A stretch of DNA of 52,539 nucleotides from Legionella santicrucis. GTDB lineage: Bacteria > Pseudomonadota > Gammaproteobacteria > Legionellales > Legionellaceae. Below are positions 39,870-48,938 of this stretch, piece by piece. The stretch lies in NCBI RefSeq assembly GCF_001468135.1, contig NZ_LNYU01000009.1, positions 71,295 to 123,833 of the forward strand, in the 5' to 3' direction. Positions within the stretch are counted from its first letter, which is position 1, and every line of letters starts with the position of its first letter. Position numbers and translations under genes: made by a program. The notes beneath the pieces are model-generated. The model did not search any database. It was not told where the DNA came from and saw only the letters and a program-made list of their open reading frames with translations.

Positions 39870-41494
39870 GAATTCGACAGTTACCTCTATTGATAGCAAA
39901 TCAAATAGCTGCTGGAGAAGTAATAGAACGTCCTGCATCTGTAGTAAAAGAATTACTTGAAAATTCTTTTGATGCGGGGGCTACTGCGATTACCGTTGAA
40001 ACGAGTTATGGTGGCTTAAATCAAATTAAAATAAGTGATAATGGTGTAGGAATTGTGGCAGAAGATTTGCCTTTGGCTATTGCACCGCATGCTACGAGTA
40101 AAATTAATTCACTTGATGATTTGTATGCAATTGATAGCATGGGTTTTCGTGGTGAAGCATTAGCCAGCATTGCATCAGTGGCTAAAGTCAGCATCAGTTC
40201 CAAGCCAGCGCAGCAAGAAACAGCGATGATGTTGCGTGTGATCGGTACAGAAACAACGTGCTCTCCTTGTGCTCGTGCAGTAGGAACAACAGTAGATGTT
40301 GTTGATTTATTTTTTAATGCACCGGTGCGGAAACGATTTTTAAAGAGTGAAAAGCTCGAGTTTCAGGCAATAGAAACAGTCGTCAAACGTTTTGCTTTAA
40401 GCGCACCTAAAATTACGTTAACACTAAAACATAATGGCAAGCAGGTGTTCTTTCTTCCTGCGGCAACGAATGAACAATCGTTATTATCCCGAATGACCCG
40501 TATATTAGGTAGCGCGTTTGTTCAAGATGCGATTTATCTTGATGTGGATCATGGCTCAATGAAACTGTGTGGTTGGATAAGCGGCATTAAATTTCAGCGT
40601 AGTCAAAGTGATCGTTTATGGGTTTATATCAATGAACGAATGGTAAAAGATAAGTTAATTCATCAGGCATTAAAACAGGCTTATGATGGTTTATTACATC
40701 CTGGTCGTTTTCCTGCATGTGTGTTGTATTTAACAATAAATCATGCTGAAGTTGATGTGAATGTTCATCCTACTAAACATGAGGTACGTTTTCAGCAGCC
40801 GCGGCTAATCTTTGATTTTTTTACGTCACAATTGGCTGCAGCATTGGATACTCAAAAAAAGGGAAATTACGAAACCGCAAGTGAGTTAAATATACCAGTC
40901 AATCAAGCAAAAGAGATTTATGAGCCTTATCCCAAGCTCACTCTAATAAGTGAGTGTGTTAACTCACAAGAGCAACCTTGGGTTATTTTAAATGGCCACT
41001 ATATTTTGGTCTTTATTCGTCAACAACCTTATATCGTTAATCTTGTAGCTTTGCAGCACTATAAGGTACGACAACACTTGTCTGGCTTGGTTTTTCCATT
41101 GGCAAGCAGACCCTTATTGGTGCCAATTCGTTATTCTCTTTCTCACAAGATCGCTACAAATCTTCCAAGTTTTATTCAATGTTTGTGTCAATTAGGAATA
41201 CATATTGAGCATTTTGACGATCAGGAAGTGTTAATTCGGAGTATCCCGCTTTGCATGCCCTATTTGGATTTGCGCTTATTTTTAGAAGCTGTAGCTGAGT
41301 TGGAAATAATTCACCCTACCAAGTTGACCGAACTCATGATTCAAGCTCAAGTTTTTGATCCTAGATTATTAAGCCCTGAGGAAAAAATGGAATTAAATGA
41401 ATTGCTATTGAGGGCACATGCAGAGAAAAATAACGAAACCGGATTGTTTAGAGCATTGACCGTTGAAGATTGTCGGAATTTATTAGATGTCTAA
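39866..41494 (+). CDS. mutL: DNA mismatch repair protein MutL
   Basis: A GHKL ATPase linking MutS to downstream mismatch repair. N-terminal motifs: IANQIAAGEVIERPASVVKELLENS (Glu and Asn of the ATP site), DNGVGI, and the SMGFRGEALASIASV lid. The C-terminal dimer domain (about 350-542) lacks a DQHAxxExxxxE metal-nuclease motif; the equivalent region reads LVALQHYKVRQHL. ATG 39866 aligns with E. coli MutL; ATG 39860 adds two residues. 542 aa, somewhat short in the linker. It overlaps amiB and miaA. Confidence 0.95.
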   Translation: MRIRQLPLLIANQIAAGEVIERPASVVKELLENSFDAGATAITVETSYGGLNQIKISDNGVGIVAEDLPLAIAPHATSKINSLDDLYAIDSMGFRGEALASIASVAKVSISSKPAQQETAMMLRVIGTETTCSPCARAVGTTVDVVDLFFNAPVRKRFLKSEKLEFQAIETVVKRFALSAPKITLTLKHNGKQVFFLPAATNEQSLLSRMTRILGSAFVQDAIYLDVDHGSMKLCGWISGIKFQRSQSDRLWVYINERMVKDKLIHQALKQAYDGLLHPGRFPACVLYLTINHAEVDVNVHPTKHEVRFQQPRLIFDFFTSQLAAALDTQKKGNYETASELNIPVNQAKEIYEPYPKLTLISECVNSQEQPWVILNGHYILVFIRQQPYIVNLVALQHYKVRQHLSGLVFPLASRPLLVPIRYSLSHKIATNLPSFIQCLCQLGIHIEHFDDQEVLIRSIPLCMPYLDLRLFLEAVAELEIIHPTKLTELMIQAQVFDPRLLSPEEKMELNELLLRAHAEKNNETGLFRALTVEDCRNLLDV

Positions 41495-42431
41495 TTTGAT
41501 TTTTTGTTTAATGGGGCCTACTGCTGCGGGAAAAACGGCTTTAGCTTGTGAGTTAGTAACACATTATCCTTTCGAAATTATTAGTGTCGATTCGGCAATG
41601 ATTTATAGGGAAATGGATATTGGAACTGCTAAGCCTAGTCCTAAAGAGCTAGACCTTGCTCCTCATCATTTAATTAATATTAAAGATCCAGTGGAGTCTT
41701 ATTCTGCAGCTCAATTTTGCAGCGATGCCTTATCTTTATGTGATGAGATCACTAGTAAAGGTAAGATCCCTTTGTTGGTTGGGGGGACAATGATGTATTT
41801 TAATGCGCTTCAAAAAGGTTTGGCAGTTCTACCTGAGGGGTGTCCTGTTTTACGTGAACAATTAGAAAAGGAAGCTGCTTTGCATGGTTGGGGGAGGCTC
41901 CATGAACAATTAATGCAAATTGATCCTAATACAGCTAAACGGATTCATACGAACGATGCACAACGGATTCAACGTGCATTAGAAGTGTATTATTTAAGTG
42001 GAAAAACTTTATCTTCTTTTTTTGAGCAACAAAAGGAAAAAGACGTGCATCATTTTATCAATTTTATCCTTTTTCCCGAAAATCGAGTATGGCTACATGA
42101 ACGGATTGCACAACGTTTTGATCAAATGTTACAGATAGGGCTTATTGACGAAGTAGTACAGCTACAGCAAAAATGGCCGTTAGCTATAAATTTGCCTGCG
42201 ATGCGTTGTGTAGGGTATAGACAAGTTCTAGAATATCTGCAAGATGCTTATGATTATTCTACAATGCGTGATAAAGGAATTGCTGCAACGCGACAATTAG
42301 CCAAGCGTCAATTAACTTGGTTAAGACATTGGGATGAAGCATTATATTATGATCCGCAAAATGAAGCTTTTCACGATCAGATTCTAGCGAAAATTAGGGA
42401 AATATTAGATAATTCTAAAAAACCGTTTTAA
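41487..42431 (+). CDS. miaA: tRNA dimethylallyltransferase MiaA
   Basis: Adds dimethylallyl to A37 of tRNAs reading UNN codons. Seen are P-loop MGPTAAGKTALA, SVDSAMIYREMDIGTAKP, the LVGGTMMYFNALQKG block, HTNDAQRIQRALEVYY, and the C-terminal MRCVGYRQVLEYL and ATRQLAKRQLTWLR. 314 aa is usual. It overlaps mutL by 8 bases. hfq, often next in gammaproteobacteria, is absent here. Confidence 0.96.
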   Translation: MSNLIFCLMGPTAAGKTALACELVTHYPFEIISVDSAMIYREMDIGTAKPSPKELDLAPHHLINIKDPVESYSAAQFCSDALSLCDEITSKGKIPLLVGGTMMYFNALQKGLAVLPEGCPVLREQLEKEAALHGWGRLHEQLMQIDPNTAKRIHTNDAQRIQRALEVYYLSGKTLSSFFEQQKEKDVHHFINFILFPENRVWLHERIAQRFDQMLQIGLIDEVVQLQQKWPLAINLPAMRCVGYRQVLEYLQDAYDYSTMRDKGIAATRQLAKRQLTWLRHWDEALYYDPQNEAFHDQILAKIREILDNSKKPF

Positions 42432-42440
42432 AGGACCATT

Positions 42441-42635
42441 ATGTCAGAAACTAAAACAATACCTGCGAGTACTCAAAAAAATTATGTAGTACATCGTAAT
42501 GAATTACCTCTAAGTTGTCCAACAAAAGATATGGTGTTATGGAATGCACATCCAAAGGTTTATTTGCCTATTGAAAAAACAGGAATAGAAGTTTGTCCTT
42601 ATTGTGGTTCACGATTTGTTTTACAGAATGATTAA
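42441..42635 (+). CDS. Small zinc-ribbon protein, 64 aa
   Basis: A short cytoplasmic protein with a probable CHCC zinc site: Cys near LPLSCPTKD, His in WNAHPKVYLPI and CPYCGSRFVL at the C-terminus. This pattern matches the zinc-finger domain of small NDUFS6-like bacterial proteins. AAGGACCATT upstream gives a fair ribosome binding site, nine bases after miaA. Its function is unknown. Confidence 0.88.
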   Translation: MSETKTIPASTQKNYVVHRNELPLSCPTKDMVLWNAHPKVYLPIEKTGIEVCPYCGSRFVLQND

Positions 42636-42682
42636 GTAATAGCTTAGGCTGCCCTTGTTCTATGTTTATTCGAATGGTGTTG

Positions 42683-42760
42683 AGCGCAGGTTGTGAGAGA
42701 GTTTTTCTAAAAAAATTAATATATAGCATTGATCAGGAAAGTTTTATCACAACTCGCGCT
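42683..42760. repeat. Imperfect inverted repeat upstream of the GT9 gene
   Basis: AGCGCAGGTTGTG (42683-42695) and CACAACTCGCGCT (42748-42760) are inverse copies matching at 11 of 13 positions, 52 bases apart, in the 162-base gap before the glycosyltransferase. It could be an mRNA leader hairpin or a remnant of a small mobile element. Confidence 0.5.
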
Positions 42761-42797
42761 AAATACGTCCGTTCTCTGATAGAGACTAACCACCTAC

Positions 42798-43829
42798 ATG
42801 ATTAATTCGATTTGTATTGTAAGATTATCTGCCTTAGGTGACGTTCTAATGGCTGTTCCTCTCATTAGAACTTTACAGGCTAGCTTACCACAAACTAAGT
42901 TGACTTGGATTATCTCCAAACCTGCCTTTGATTTAGTGGAGGGGATGGATGGTATTGAGTTTATTTTAATTGATAAACCTAAGAGCATTAAAGATTATTG
43001 GTATTTTAAAAAGCAAATGAAAGGTCGTACTTTTGACGTACTTTTAGCACCACAAGCAAGTCTTAGGACAAACTTACTTTATCCATTGATTCGAGCGAAA
43101 CGCAAAATAGGCTACGATGATCATAGAGCAAATGATGCCCATGGATTGTTTGTTAATGAACGAATTCAACCCGGTTTAGAACATACTTTAGATGGGTTTT
43201 TAAAGTTTGCTCAAGCACTAGGGATACAGGAGCGGGTTGTTCGTTGGGATTTACCTATTTCTCCTGCTGACTATCAATGGGCTGAACATCATTTACCCAA
43301 AGAGGGCCCCATTTTGGTTATTAATCCAGCGGCGAGTAAGCCTGAGCGTAGTTGGCCTGTTGCGCGTTATATTGAAGTTTTACAAACAGCCAAAACCTGT
43401 TGGAATGTGCAAGTGGTCATTACAGGGGGCCCTAGTGATTTTGATAAAAATCTTGCAGAGCAAATTACTCAGGTTATTCCAGCAATTAATCTCGTTGGCA
43501 AAAGCAAGCCGAAACAATTGCTCGCTCTTATCAGTAAAGCAACAGTTGTTCTTTGTCCTGATACAGGACCTTCGCACATGGCTACCGCAGTGAATACTCC
43601 TGTGGTAGCATTGCATGCTGTAACCAATCCTCTTATTTCCGGACCGTATCTTTTCCAACATTTAGTAGTGAATCATTATCCTGAAGCAGCGGAAAAAATT
43701 TTAGGAAGCAAATGTATTGAAGATGTATGGGGACAACATGTGCATGGTGATGAGCCTATGCAGTTAATTTCTGTTACAGAGGTGCTGGAAAAGCTGTCTA
43801 TGGTTTTAGATGGCTTTAAAAAACACTAA
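42798..43829 (+). CDS. Glycosyltransferase family 9 (heptosyltransferase-like)
   Basis: A 343-aa GT-B enzyme of the LPS heptosyltransferase family. Seen are the N-terminal RLSALGDVLMAVPLIRTLQ, a middle KRKIGYDDHRANDAHGLFVNE region, NPAASKPERSWPVARY, and the C-terminal nucleotide-sugar site VLCPDTGPSHMATAVNTPVVALH. The conserved Asp of the family N-terminal motif appears as Gly-Asp. L. pneumophila LPS core is reported to lack heptose, so the donor or acceptor may differ from WaaC/WaaF. It has its own 162-base leader. Confidence 0.88.
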   Translation: MINSICIVRLSALGDVLMAVPLIRTLQASLPQTKLTWIISKPAFDLVEGMDGIEFILIDKPKSIKDYWYFKKQMKGRTFDVLLAPQASLRTNLLYPLIRAKRKIGYDDHRANDAHGLFVNERIQPGLEHTLDGFLKFAQALGIQERVVRWDLPISPADYQWAEHHLPKEGPILVINPAASKPERSWPVARYIEVLQTAKTCWNVQVVITGGPSDFDKNLAEQITQVIPAINLVGKSKPKQLLALISKATVVLCPDTGPSHMATAVNTPVVALHAVTNPLISGPYLFQHLVVNHYPEAAEKILGSKCIEDVWGQHVHGDEPMQLISVTEVLEKLSMVLDGFKKH

Positions 43830-43888
43830 AGCATATTGGGCAACGTCCCCTAAAAGTTTTTTATAGATTTCCCAGCTTGAATTGCAAC

Positions 43889-43925
43889 CTGAGTTTATGA
43901 ATATTGTTTGATCCTATAAACTCAG
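43889..43925. terminator. Hairpin between convergent GT9 and ATPase genes
   Basis: CTGAGTTTAT and ATAAACTCAG form a perfect 10-bp stem with a 17-base loop in the 133-base gap between convergent genes. T runs are weak. It probably acts as a bidirectional terminator. Confidence 0.55.
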
Positions 43926-43962
43926 ATTTAATACCTGAGATGAACGAAAACGCAATCGATAT

Positions 43963-46488
43963 TTAATTAGATACCATTAAATGACGTTTCGTTTCTAGGT
44001 TTTCGGAAGTATGTTCTGCGGTTAAGCTAGGAATACAACCACTCCAAAAAGAGTGGGTTGTAGCATTATTAGTTAATGGTTTCTGGGGCGCAGTAAGTTC
44101 TTGGATACAAATTAATTCATTGTTATATCTTGGCGTATGTTTATTCATTTTAACATGGGAGCCTTCGAAGGAAAGTTCTTTGGTATCTTCTTTTGTTTTT
44201 TGTTGCAAATGCTCTAAAGGCTGTTGTTTGAAGCGATAAACGTTCATGAAGGTAATACAAGCTTGAGTAATCATTAAGACGACACAGATAACTGGGTTCA
44301 GGGTAAAAATAGCTGCAACCGGTATTGCAGCACTGTTGTAAATCAAGTTCATCGCTAAATTTTGATTTATATTCGCCACAGTTTGTTGTGAAATTGCAAA
44401 AGCGGAGGCAATAGGTAATAATGTTTCATTATGAATGACGATGCCAGCTACTTGTTGTGTCAACTCATCGCTGCCATCAGAGGCTATAGCAATGCCTAGA
44501 TCACAGGCTGCAATCGCCTCAGCATCATTTCCTGCATCACCTATCATGGCGACTTTTCGCCCTTGTTTTTTTAGAGTATGAATGTAGGTTGTTTTGGAGC
44601 GATGATTGTTTTCCATAGAGCTTGCAATGCAATTGGCGTAAACTTTTTCAATACCAAGAGCTTTTGCATAACGAAGAGCGGTTTCTTCATCAGCACCGGT
44701 GCATAAATGAATTTCTTTTCCCATGCTCTTCAAGGCATTAATGGTTTGATGTGCATCTTTACGTAAAGGATCTGTTAATACCATAACTCCAATGATTTCT
44801 TGGTTACGTGCTACATAAACAAGTTGATCTCCTGCTGCTAACGGCGGGTGTTTGAACTCTGATGGGATCGAAACTCCTTTTTCATGCATTAAAGCTTTGC
44901 TACCAATGGTATAATGATTATCCAGCACTACTCCACTTACTCCAGAATGATATGTTTCATCAAGTTCAGTTACATCTAATTTTTGTTTGTTTTTCTGATT
45001 AGCAAAAGAATAAATAGCTTTTCCTATGGGGTGGCTTGATTTTTTTTCTAAGGATTCGCAAATGGAAAGAAACTCTGCTTCTGATAGTTTACTATTATCT
45101 AATAAATAAAGATTTTTTACTTTAGGAACCCCTGTAGTTAAAGTGCCATTTAAGTCAAAAATTACAGTATCAATTTGTTCTGCTTGTTGTAATGTTTTTG
45201 CACTTTTGAATTGCACGCCATTTTCTGCTGCTTTATGCATGCCAGTGTTTACTGCTAAAGGGGTAATAAGACCCAAAGTACAAGGACATGCACTGGCTAA
45301 AACAGAAATGGCACATTGAATTGCTACAGCCGCGGGGAAAAAGAGCCCCATAATAACCCCAGCGATAACTGCTAATGCAATTACTGTTGGAATAAAGTAA
45401 GTCAATAATTGCTCTGTCTTTATCTCAATAGGCGCTTTGTCTAACACGGATTGCTCTATTGAGTCATCAAGCCGTTTTAGATAAGAGTTTGCATGCGTGT
45501 GAGTAACACGAATTTTTAACGGATTTGTATTCTCTGCTAAGCGCATACCTGCCAATACTTTTTTTTCAGCTGAAAAATAATGAGGTAGGGTTGCTCCCGT
45601 AATAATTGTATCGTAAACAATGCTTTCATTCATACAGATACCATCAAGTGGAATAATTTCACCTGGATGAATGACAATCACATCATTAATTTGAATATGC
45701 TCTAAGTTAATTTCTTCAATATCAAGATCAATTTGTTTTTTTGCAATTTTAGGTGCTCTGTCTTGAAAGCGAGCGGTACTTATTTTTTCTTTAATCGTTT
45801 CTTCTATAGCAACACCTATGTGTCTAAAACCATAGATGAGTAATCCTGCTTCAAACATCATTGGCAGCCAAGGGACAAATAATGAGGCAATGGAAACAGC
45901 CAAAATGGATAGTGAACTTAGAGCAAATAAACTATCCATGGTTAAGATACCTGTTTTAGTTAATTTTGACCAAGCCTGATAATAAGAATTTGCTCCTAAT
46001 GTCAAAGTTGCTAAGGTACTGAAAATGGCTATTGGAACCATAAAGGCAAGAGAGCCTCCTGTAATAAGACAAGCAATAAGCACAGCAAGTCCAGCAATAC
46101 ATCCTATGGCACCAAGAAACCAATGTGAGGCGAAAAGCGCTTTTGTTTTTGTAATGAGGGTGCTCAAAGAACGTGTTTGCTGAAGTTTCGCTTGGGGCTC
46201 ATTTTGAGTCGCTATTTTTTCAATGGATTCAGGGGAGTATTCATATTCCCTGCAGCTGAATCCAATATCCTCTATCTCTTCTTTTAATTCGGACCAAATT
46301 AGTTGATGTGCTCGTGTATCTTCATCGTTATCAAGGGTTACCAGCGTTTTTTTAGGATCAGCTGTGGTGATGGCTACATGGAAGTATTGGAGCTTGTCGC
46401 CAAATTTGTTTCTTAAACAATGTTTTATGCCGTTGCTGCAATTAATACAGGTCATTCCATCAATATAAAAAACGTAAGTTTTAGACAT
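43963..46488 (-). CDS. P1B-type metal ATPase with altered catalytic motifs
   Basis: An 841-aa P-type ATPase related to copper exporters. Order: HMA domain with GMTCINC (Cys14, Cys17), about eight membrane helices, actuator domain (about 250-340), CPC metal site (401-403), P domain with phospho-Asp445, HP (486-487) in the N domain, GDAGND (650-655), last two helices, and an 85-residue polar C-tail. Departures from the family: TGE is TGA (297-299), DKTGTLT is DLNGTLT (445-451), TGDN is TGAD (597-600), and MxSS in TM8 is MITQ (739-742). Asp445, CPC and YN (717-718) remain. Loss of the TGE Glu predicts poor dephosphorylation, so pump activity is doubtful. It lies next to the Dot/Icm cluster but is separated from icmX by 582 bases. 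Confidence 0.9.
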   Translation of the reverse strand: MSKTYVFYIDGMTCINCSNGIKHCLRNKFGDKLQYFHVAITTADPKKTLVTLDNDEDTRAHQLIWSELKEEIEDIGFSCREYEYSPESIEKIATQNEPQAKLQQTRSLSTLITKTKALFASHWFLGAIGCIAGLAVLIACLITGGSLAFMVPIAIFSTLATLTLGANSYYQAWSKLTKTGILTMDSLFALSSLSILAVSIASLFVPWLPMMFEAGLLIYGFRHIGVAIEETIKEKISTARFQDRAPKIAKKQIDLDIEEINLEHIQINDVIVIHPGEIIPLDGICMNESIVYDTIITGATLPHYFSAEKKVLAGMRLAENTNPLKIRVTHTHANSYLKRLDDSIEQSVLDKAPIEIKTEQLLTYFIPTVIALAVIAGVIMGLFFPAAVAIQCAISVLASACPCTLGLITPLAVNTGMHKAAENGVQFKSAKTLQQAEQIDTVIFDLNGTLTTGVPKVKNLYLLDNSKLSEAEFLSICESLEKKSSHPIGKAIYSFANQKNKQKLDVTELDETYHSGVSGVVLDNHYTIGSKALMHEKGVSIPSEFKHPPLAAGDQLVYVARNQEIIGVMVLTDPLRKDAHQTINALKSMGKEIHLCTGADEETALRYAKALGIEKVYANCIASSMENNHRSKTTYIHTLKKQGRKVAMIGDAGNDAEAIAACDLGIAIASDGSDELTQQVAGIVIHNETLLPIASAFAISQQTVANINQNLAMNLIYNSAAIPVAAIFTLNPVICVVLMITQACITFMNVYRFKQQPLEHLQQKTKEDTKELSFEGSHVKMNKHTPRYNNELICIQELTAPQKPLTNNATTHSFWSGCIPSLTAEHTSENLETKRHLMVSN

Positions 46489-47029
46489 ATAGGCTCGCCA
46501 ATTTAAGGGTTAATGATTCACTTAGAAAAAGCAGTTGGAGGTCCTACGATACGTGCTAAAAGCACTGAACCTACTGGGTTTTCTAAGTTTCAGGCTTAAT
46601 AATTATTCTTATAGCCGATACTCCATGATTTTCTGCATTTGAGGACGTATACATACCTCCGCAGAGATAGTTCCGAAAATATGCGTTGTTATTCTATTTT
46701 TAAACATAAAGTTCAGCGTTTTTTTCTTAAAAACATGACGTTACAATTTTGCTTGAAATCATATCATATATGGCATTTTTTGCACCTTTTTTATTAAAAT
46801 AACGTGAGTTATGGATAGGGACACGAGTGATTACTGCGAAGCATTGGTATGGGGCTCGAGCACGCTTGCCAAGGCTATCGAGATAGTATTGGCGCGATTC
46901 CTCAGCAAATGGCTCAAAACAGAGACTGGCTCTTTATAGCACAGGTTAAAATAAGAAGATTGAGTGTAAGTCGATTATTAGTATTTTTTGCCAAACCAAG
47001 AAGATATTGATACGGAGAGGATTAATTGT
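46489..47029. other. Non-coding gap between the ATPase and icmX
   Basis: I see no credible gene on either strand here. The stretch contains an imperfect palindrome GAGGACGTATACATACCTC (46641-46659), followed by CCTCCGCAG, a 9-mer that also occurs in the hemY-fabI gap near 11390. It must include the ATPase promoter on the minus strand. An RNA gene cannot be excluded. Confidence 0.5.
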
Positions 47030-47054
47030 CCTGGGTAAAGATCGTTTACCCAGG
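47030..47054 (-). terminator. Hairpin after icmX
   Basis: CCTGGGTAAA and TTTACCCAGG form a perfect 10-bp stem with a 5-base loop, 16 bases past the icmX stop. There is no strong T run on the minus strand, but its position fits the end of icmWX. Confidence 0.7.
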
Positions 47055-47070
47055 AATGAGTTTGAGGTGT

Positions 47071-48480
47071 TTATTGTTGCGGCTGTGTAAAATCAGCGGA
47101 AGGTGCACTGTTGCGCAGGCTTTGCATTAGCAAAATGGTGTTAGTGAGCAACAATCGCTCATGGACTTGGCGATCTAAATACATTTGGTAATTAATTTCA
47201 GCAAGTAAAATGGCGATTTCTTTTTCTACAGTTACAGATGATGCATTGTTAATCTGGCTAATCCATTGTGTATTACCTGATTGTCCTGTCGTTTCGCCTG
47301 ATTGAGTTGTATTTGTGGGATTAAAAATTCTCCATGTTGCCATATTAAATTCATTTAAAGCCTGACTTGTTTGTGGTGAGCTAGGAATTTGGACATAATT
47401 AGTAAGCGGTTGTTTGGGCGTTTGAGGCAACCTTTTTGACAAAATGTAATATAAGTTGCTGACTCCCACCGAGTTTTGAGCAGCGTAAGTGCGCAAATTA
47501 GCCAGATATCGAGAGAGGGTGGCTTGAGACTGATGTTGCTGCATCGGGGTTACAGTCGGGCTATTCGACTGAGCGGATGCCTGAGCATAGAGATTATAAT
47601 AATCTTTCCAAGCGGGTAATTTGATTGGAACAGCACCGCCTGTAACATAACGAATAAAATTAGATGCTTGTTGCGCTTGGTTATCAGCAGTTAATCCTTG
47701 CGCGGTATTATTTCCTGTTGATCCTCCTGTGCCTCCTGATGCTCCTTGACTTTGAGTCGTATACAGTAATGGCGCTGTTAATGAGTTGCTATTAAGCTGT
47801 CCTAAAAACTGCTGAATGTAGTTATAAGAGAAAAAGGTGGTTGCATCTGGAAGAGTTCCTATGACATTATCAGAAACAACAGCTTCAGTAAGGTAATTGC
47901 AGTTTTGATCCCATGAAGTCCCATCGTAACTCATACAGTAACTGTAATCGGGAGTGCCCAAAATATTTAATACAGACTGAGATACTGGATCGGATATTTG
48001 ACTTGAGTTTGTTGCAATGCCTTGAGTTGACGCTTGGCTTGCTGTTTGATCGATTAAAGGATTAACACCTATCCCAGTTGAGGATTGGCTCGAATAATCT
48101 TGGAAAGTGGCATTAGCATAAGGGTTTATTGTTCCGGCGCTATTAATATCGGTAGGGACAAATTGCCCAAAATTACTGCTGTTAAGACTATTAAACGGGA
48201 TGGCTCCTAGGTAGGTATAAAATAAAGAAACCTGAGCGAGTTGTGTTGTTGTTAAGTTAAGAAGGGTTTGGCTAAGGCTAAAGTTTTGAACTGTATTTGC
48301 AGGAGATTGGGTTATATCGTAGCCTATATACTGTCCCCAATTTTGTAAATATTGAACTAATTCTTGCATATTACTAGACATTTGTTGCTGGTTATACAAA
48401 CCCGTTGCATTATCTGCTACGGCAGGAAAAGTCGTAAGGCAAAGCAGATTAAGCAATGCAAATTTAGATGGTAATTTCAT
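47071..48480 (-). CDS. icmX: Dot/Icm secretion protein IcmX
   Basis: IcmX is a periplasmic or secreted component of the Dot/Icm type IVB system, required for intracellular growth and pore formation in L. pneumophila. The 469-aa protein has an N-terminal signal peptide (about 1-22, ending PAVADN) and is rich in Gln, Ser, Asn and Thr, with no membrane segment after the signal. A Gly-rich low-complexity segment (GASGGTGGSTGNN) lies near 240-255. Identity rests on composition, size and its place directly behind icmW. The start is one base after the icmW stop. Confidence 0.93.
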   Translation of the reverse strand: MKLPSKFALLNLLCLTTFPAVADNATGLYNQQQMSSNMQELVQYLQNWGQYIGYDITQSPANTVQNFSLSQTLLNLTTTQLAQVSLFYTYLGAIPFNSLNSSNFGQFVPTDINSAGTINPYANATFQDYSSQSSTGIGVNPLIDQTASQASTQGIATNSSQISDPVSQSVLNILGTPDYSYCMSYDGTSWDQNCNYLTEAVVSDNVIGTLPDATTFFSYNYIQQFLGQLNSNSLTAPLLYTTQSQGASGGTGGSTGNNTAQGLTADNQAQQASNFIRYVTGGAVPIKLPAWKDYYNLYAQASAQSNSPTVTPMQQHQSQATLSRYLANLRTYAAQNSVGVSNLYYILSKRLPQTPKQPLTNYVQIPSSPQTSQALNEFNMATWRIFNPTNTTQSGETTGQSGNTQWISQINNASSVTVEKEIAILLAEINYQMYLDRQVHERLLLTNTILLMQSLRNSAPSADFTQPQQ

Positions 48481-48936
48481 TTATTCTTCCCCTTCGAGTG
48501 CACGTAAAACAAGTTTTAGACGATACTGACAAAAAACTCGAGACAATAACCTTAAGCGTTCAAACACAATGTTTCTTTTGAGAAAAACTCCCGCGGGATC
48601 ATTGCTTCCAGTGCTAGTCTCTTCTGCATGTATTAAAATACGCGAAGCACTACCGGGGTGAACTGTATCAATTGCTTGGAGTAAACGAAGCCCCCTGCCG
48701 GATTTGATATTTCCCACAATGCGAATAAATTTTTCTTCTTCTGCTAAGAGGCCCATATCTATTTTTTCTATGTCATCAAGCTCTTTGCCCAATTGCTCCA
48801 TAGCTTTTTCAAATTCCGGATTTCCATCCAGAGTCCAGTCTTCAACGCTTTCCATAAACGTGATAACTCTATAAATCATAGGATCAATATATTCAAACCA
48901 GTACTTGGCTGAGGCTTCATGGCTTAAATCAGGCAT
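48481..48936 (-). CDS. icmW: Dot/Icm chaperone IcmW
   Basis: IcmW pairs with IcmS as an acidic cytoplasmic chaperone that brings effectors to the DotL coupling complex. The 151-aa protein begins MPDLSHEASAKYWFEYIDPMIYRVITFMESVEDWTL, a highly conserved IcmW start, and is acidic in its first half (EFEKAMEQLGKELDDIEKIDMGLLAEEEKF). It is divergent from icmV across 93 bases and forms a pair with icmX. Its ribosome binding region overlaps the left CpxR-like repeat. Confidence 0.97.
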   Translation of the reverse strand: MPDLSHEASAKYWFEYIDPMIYRVITFMESVEDWTLDGNPEFEKAMEQLGKELDDIEKIDMGLLAEEEKFIRIVGNIKSGRGLRLLQAIDTVHPGSASRILIHAEETSTGSNDPAGVFLKRNIVFERLRLLSRVFCQYRLKLVLRALEGEE

Positions 48937-48938
48937 TT

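Noticed and set aside
46641..46659. GAGGACGTATACATACCTC as a regulator operator
   Set aside because: It is imperfect, far from any start codon and without a matching regulator nearby; kept only as part of the gap description.
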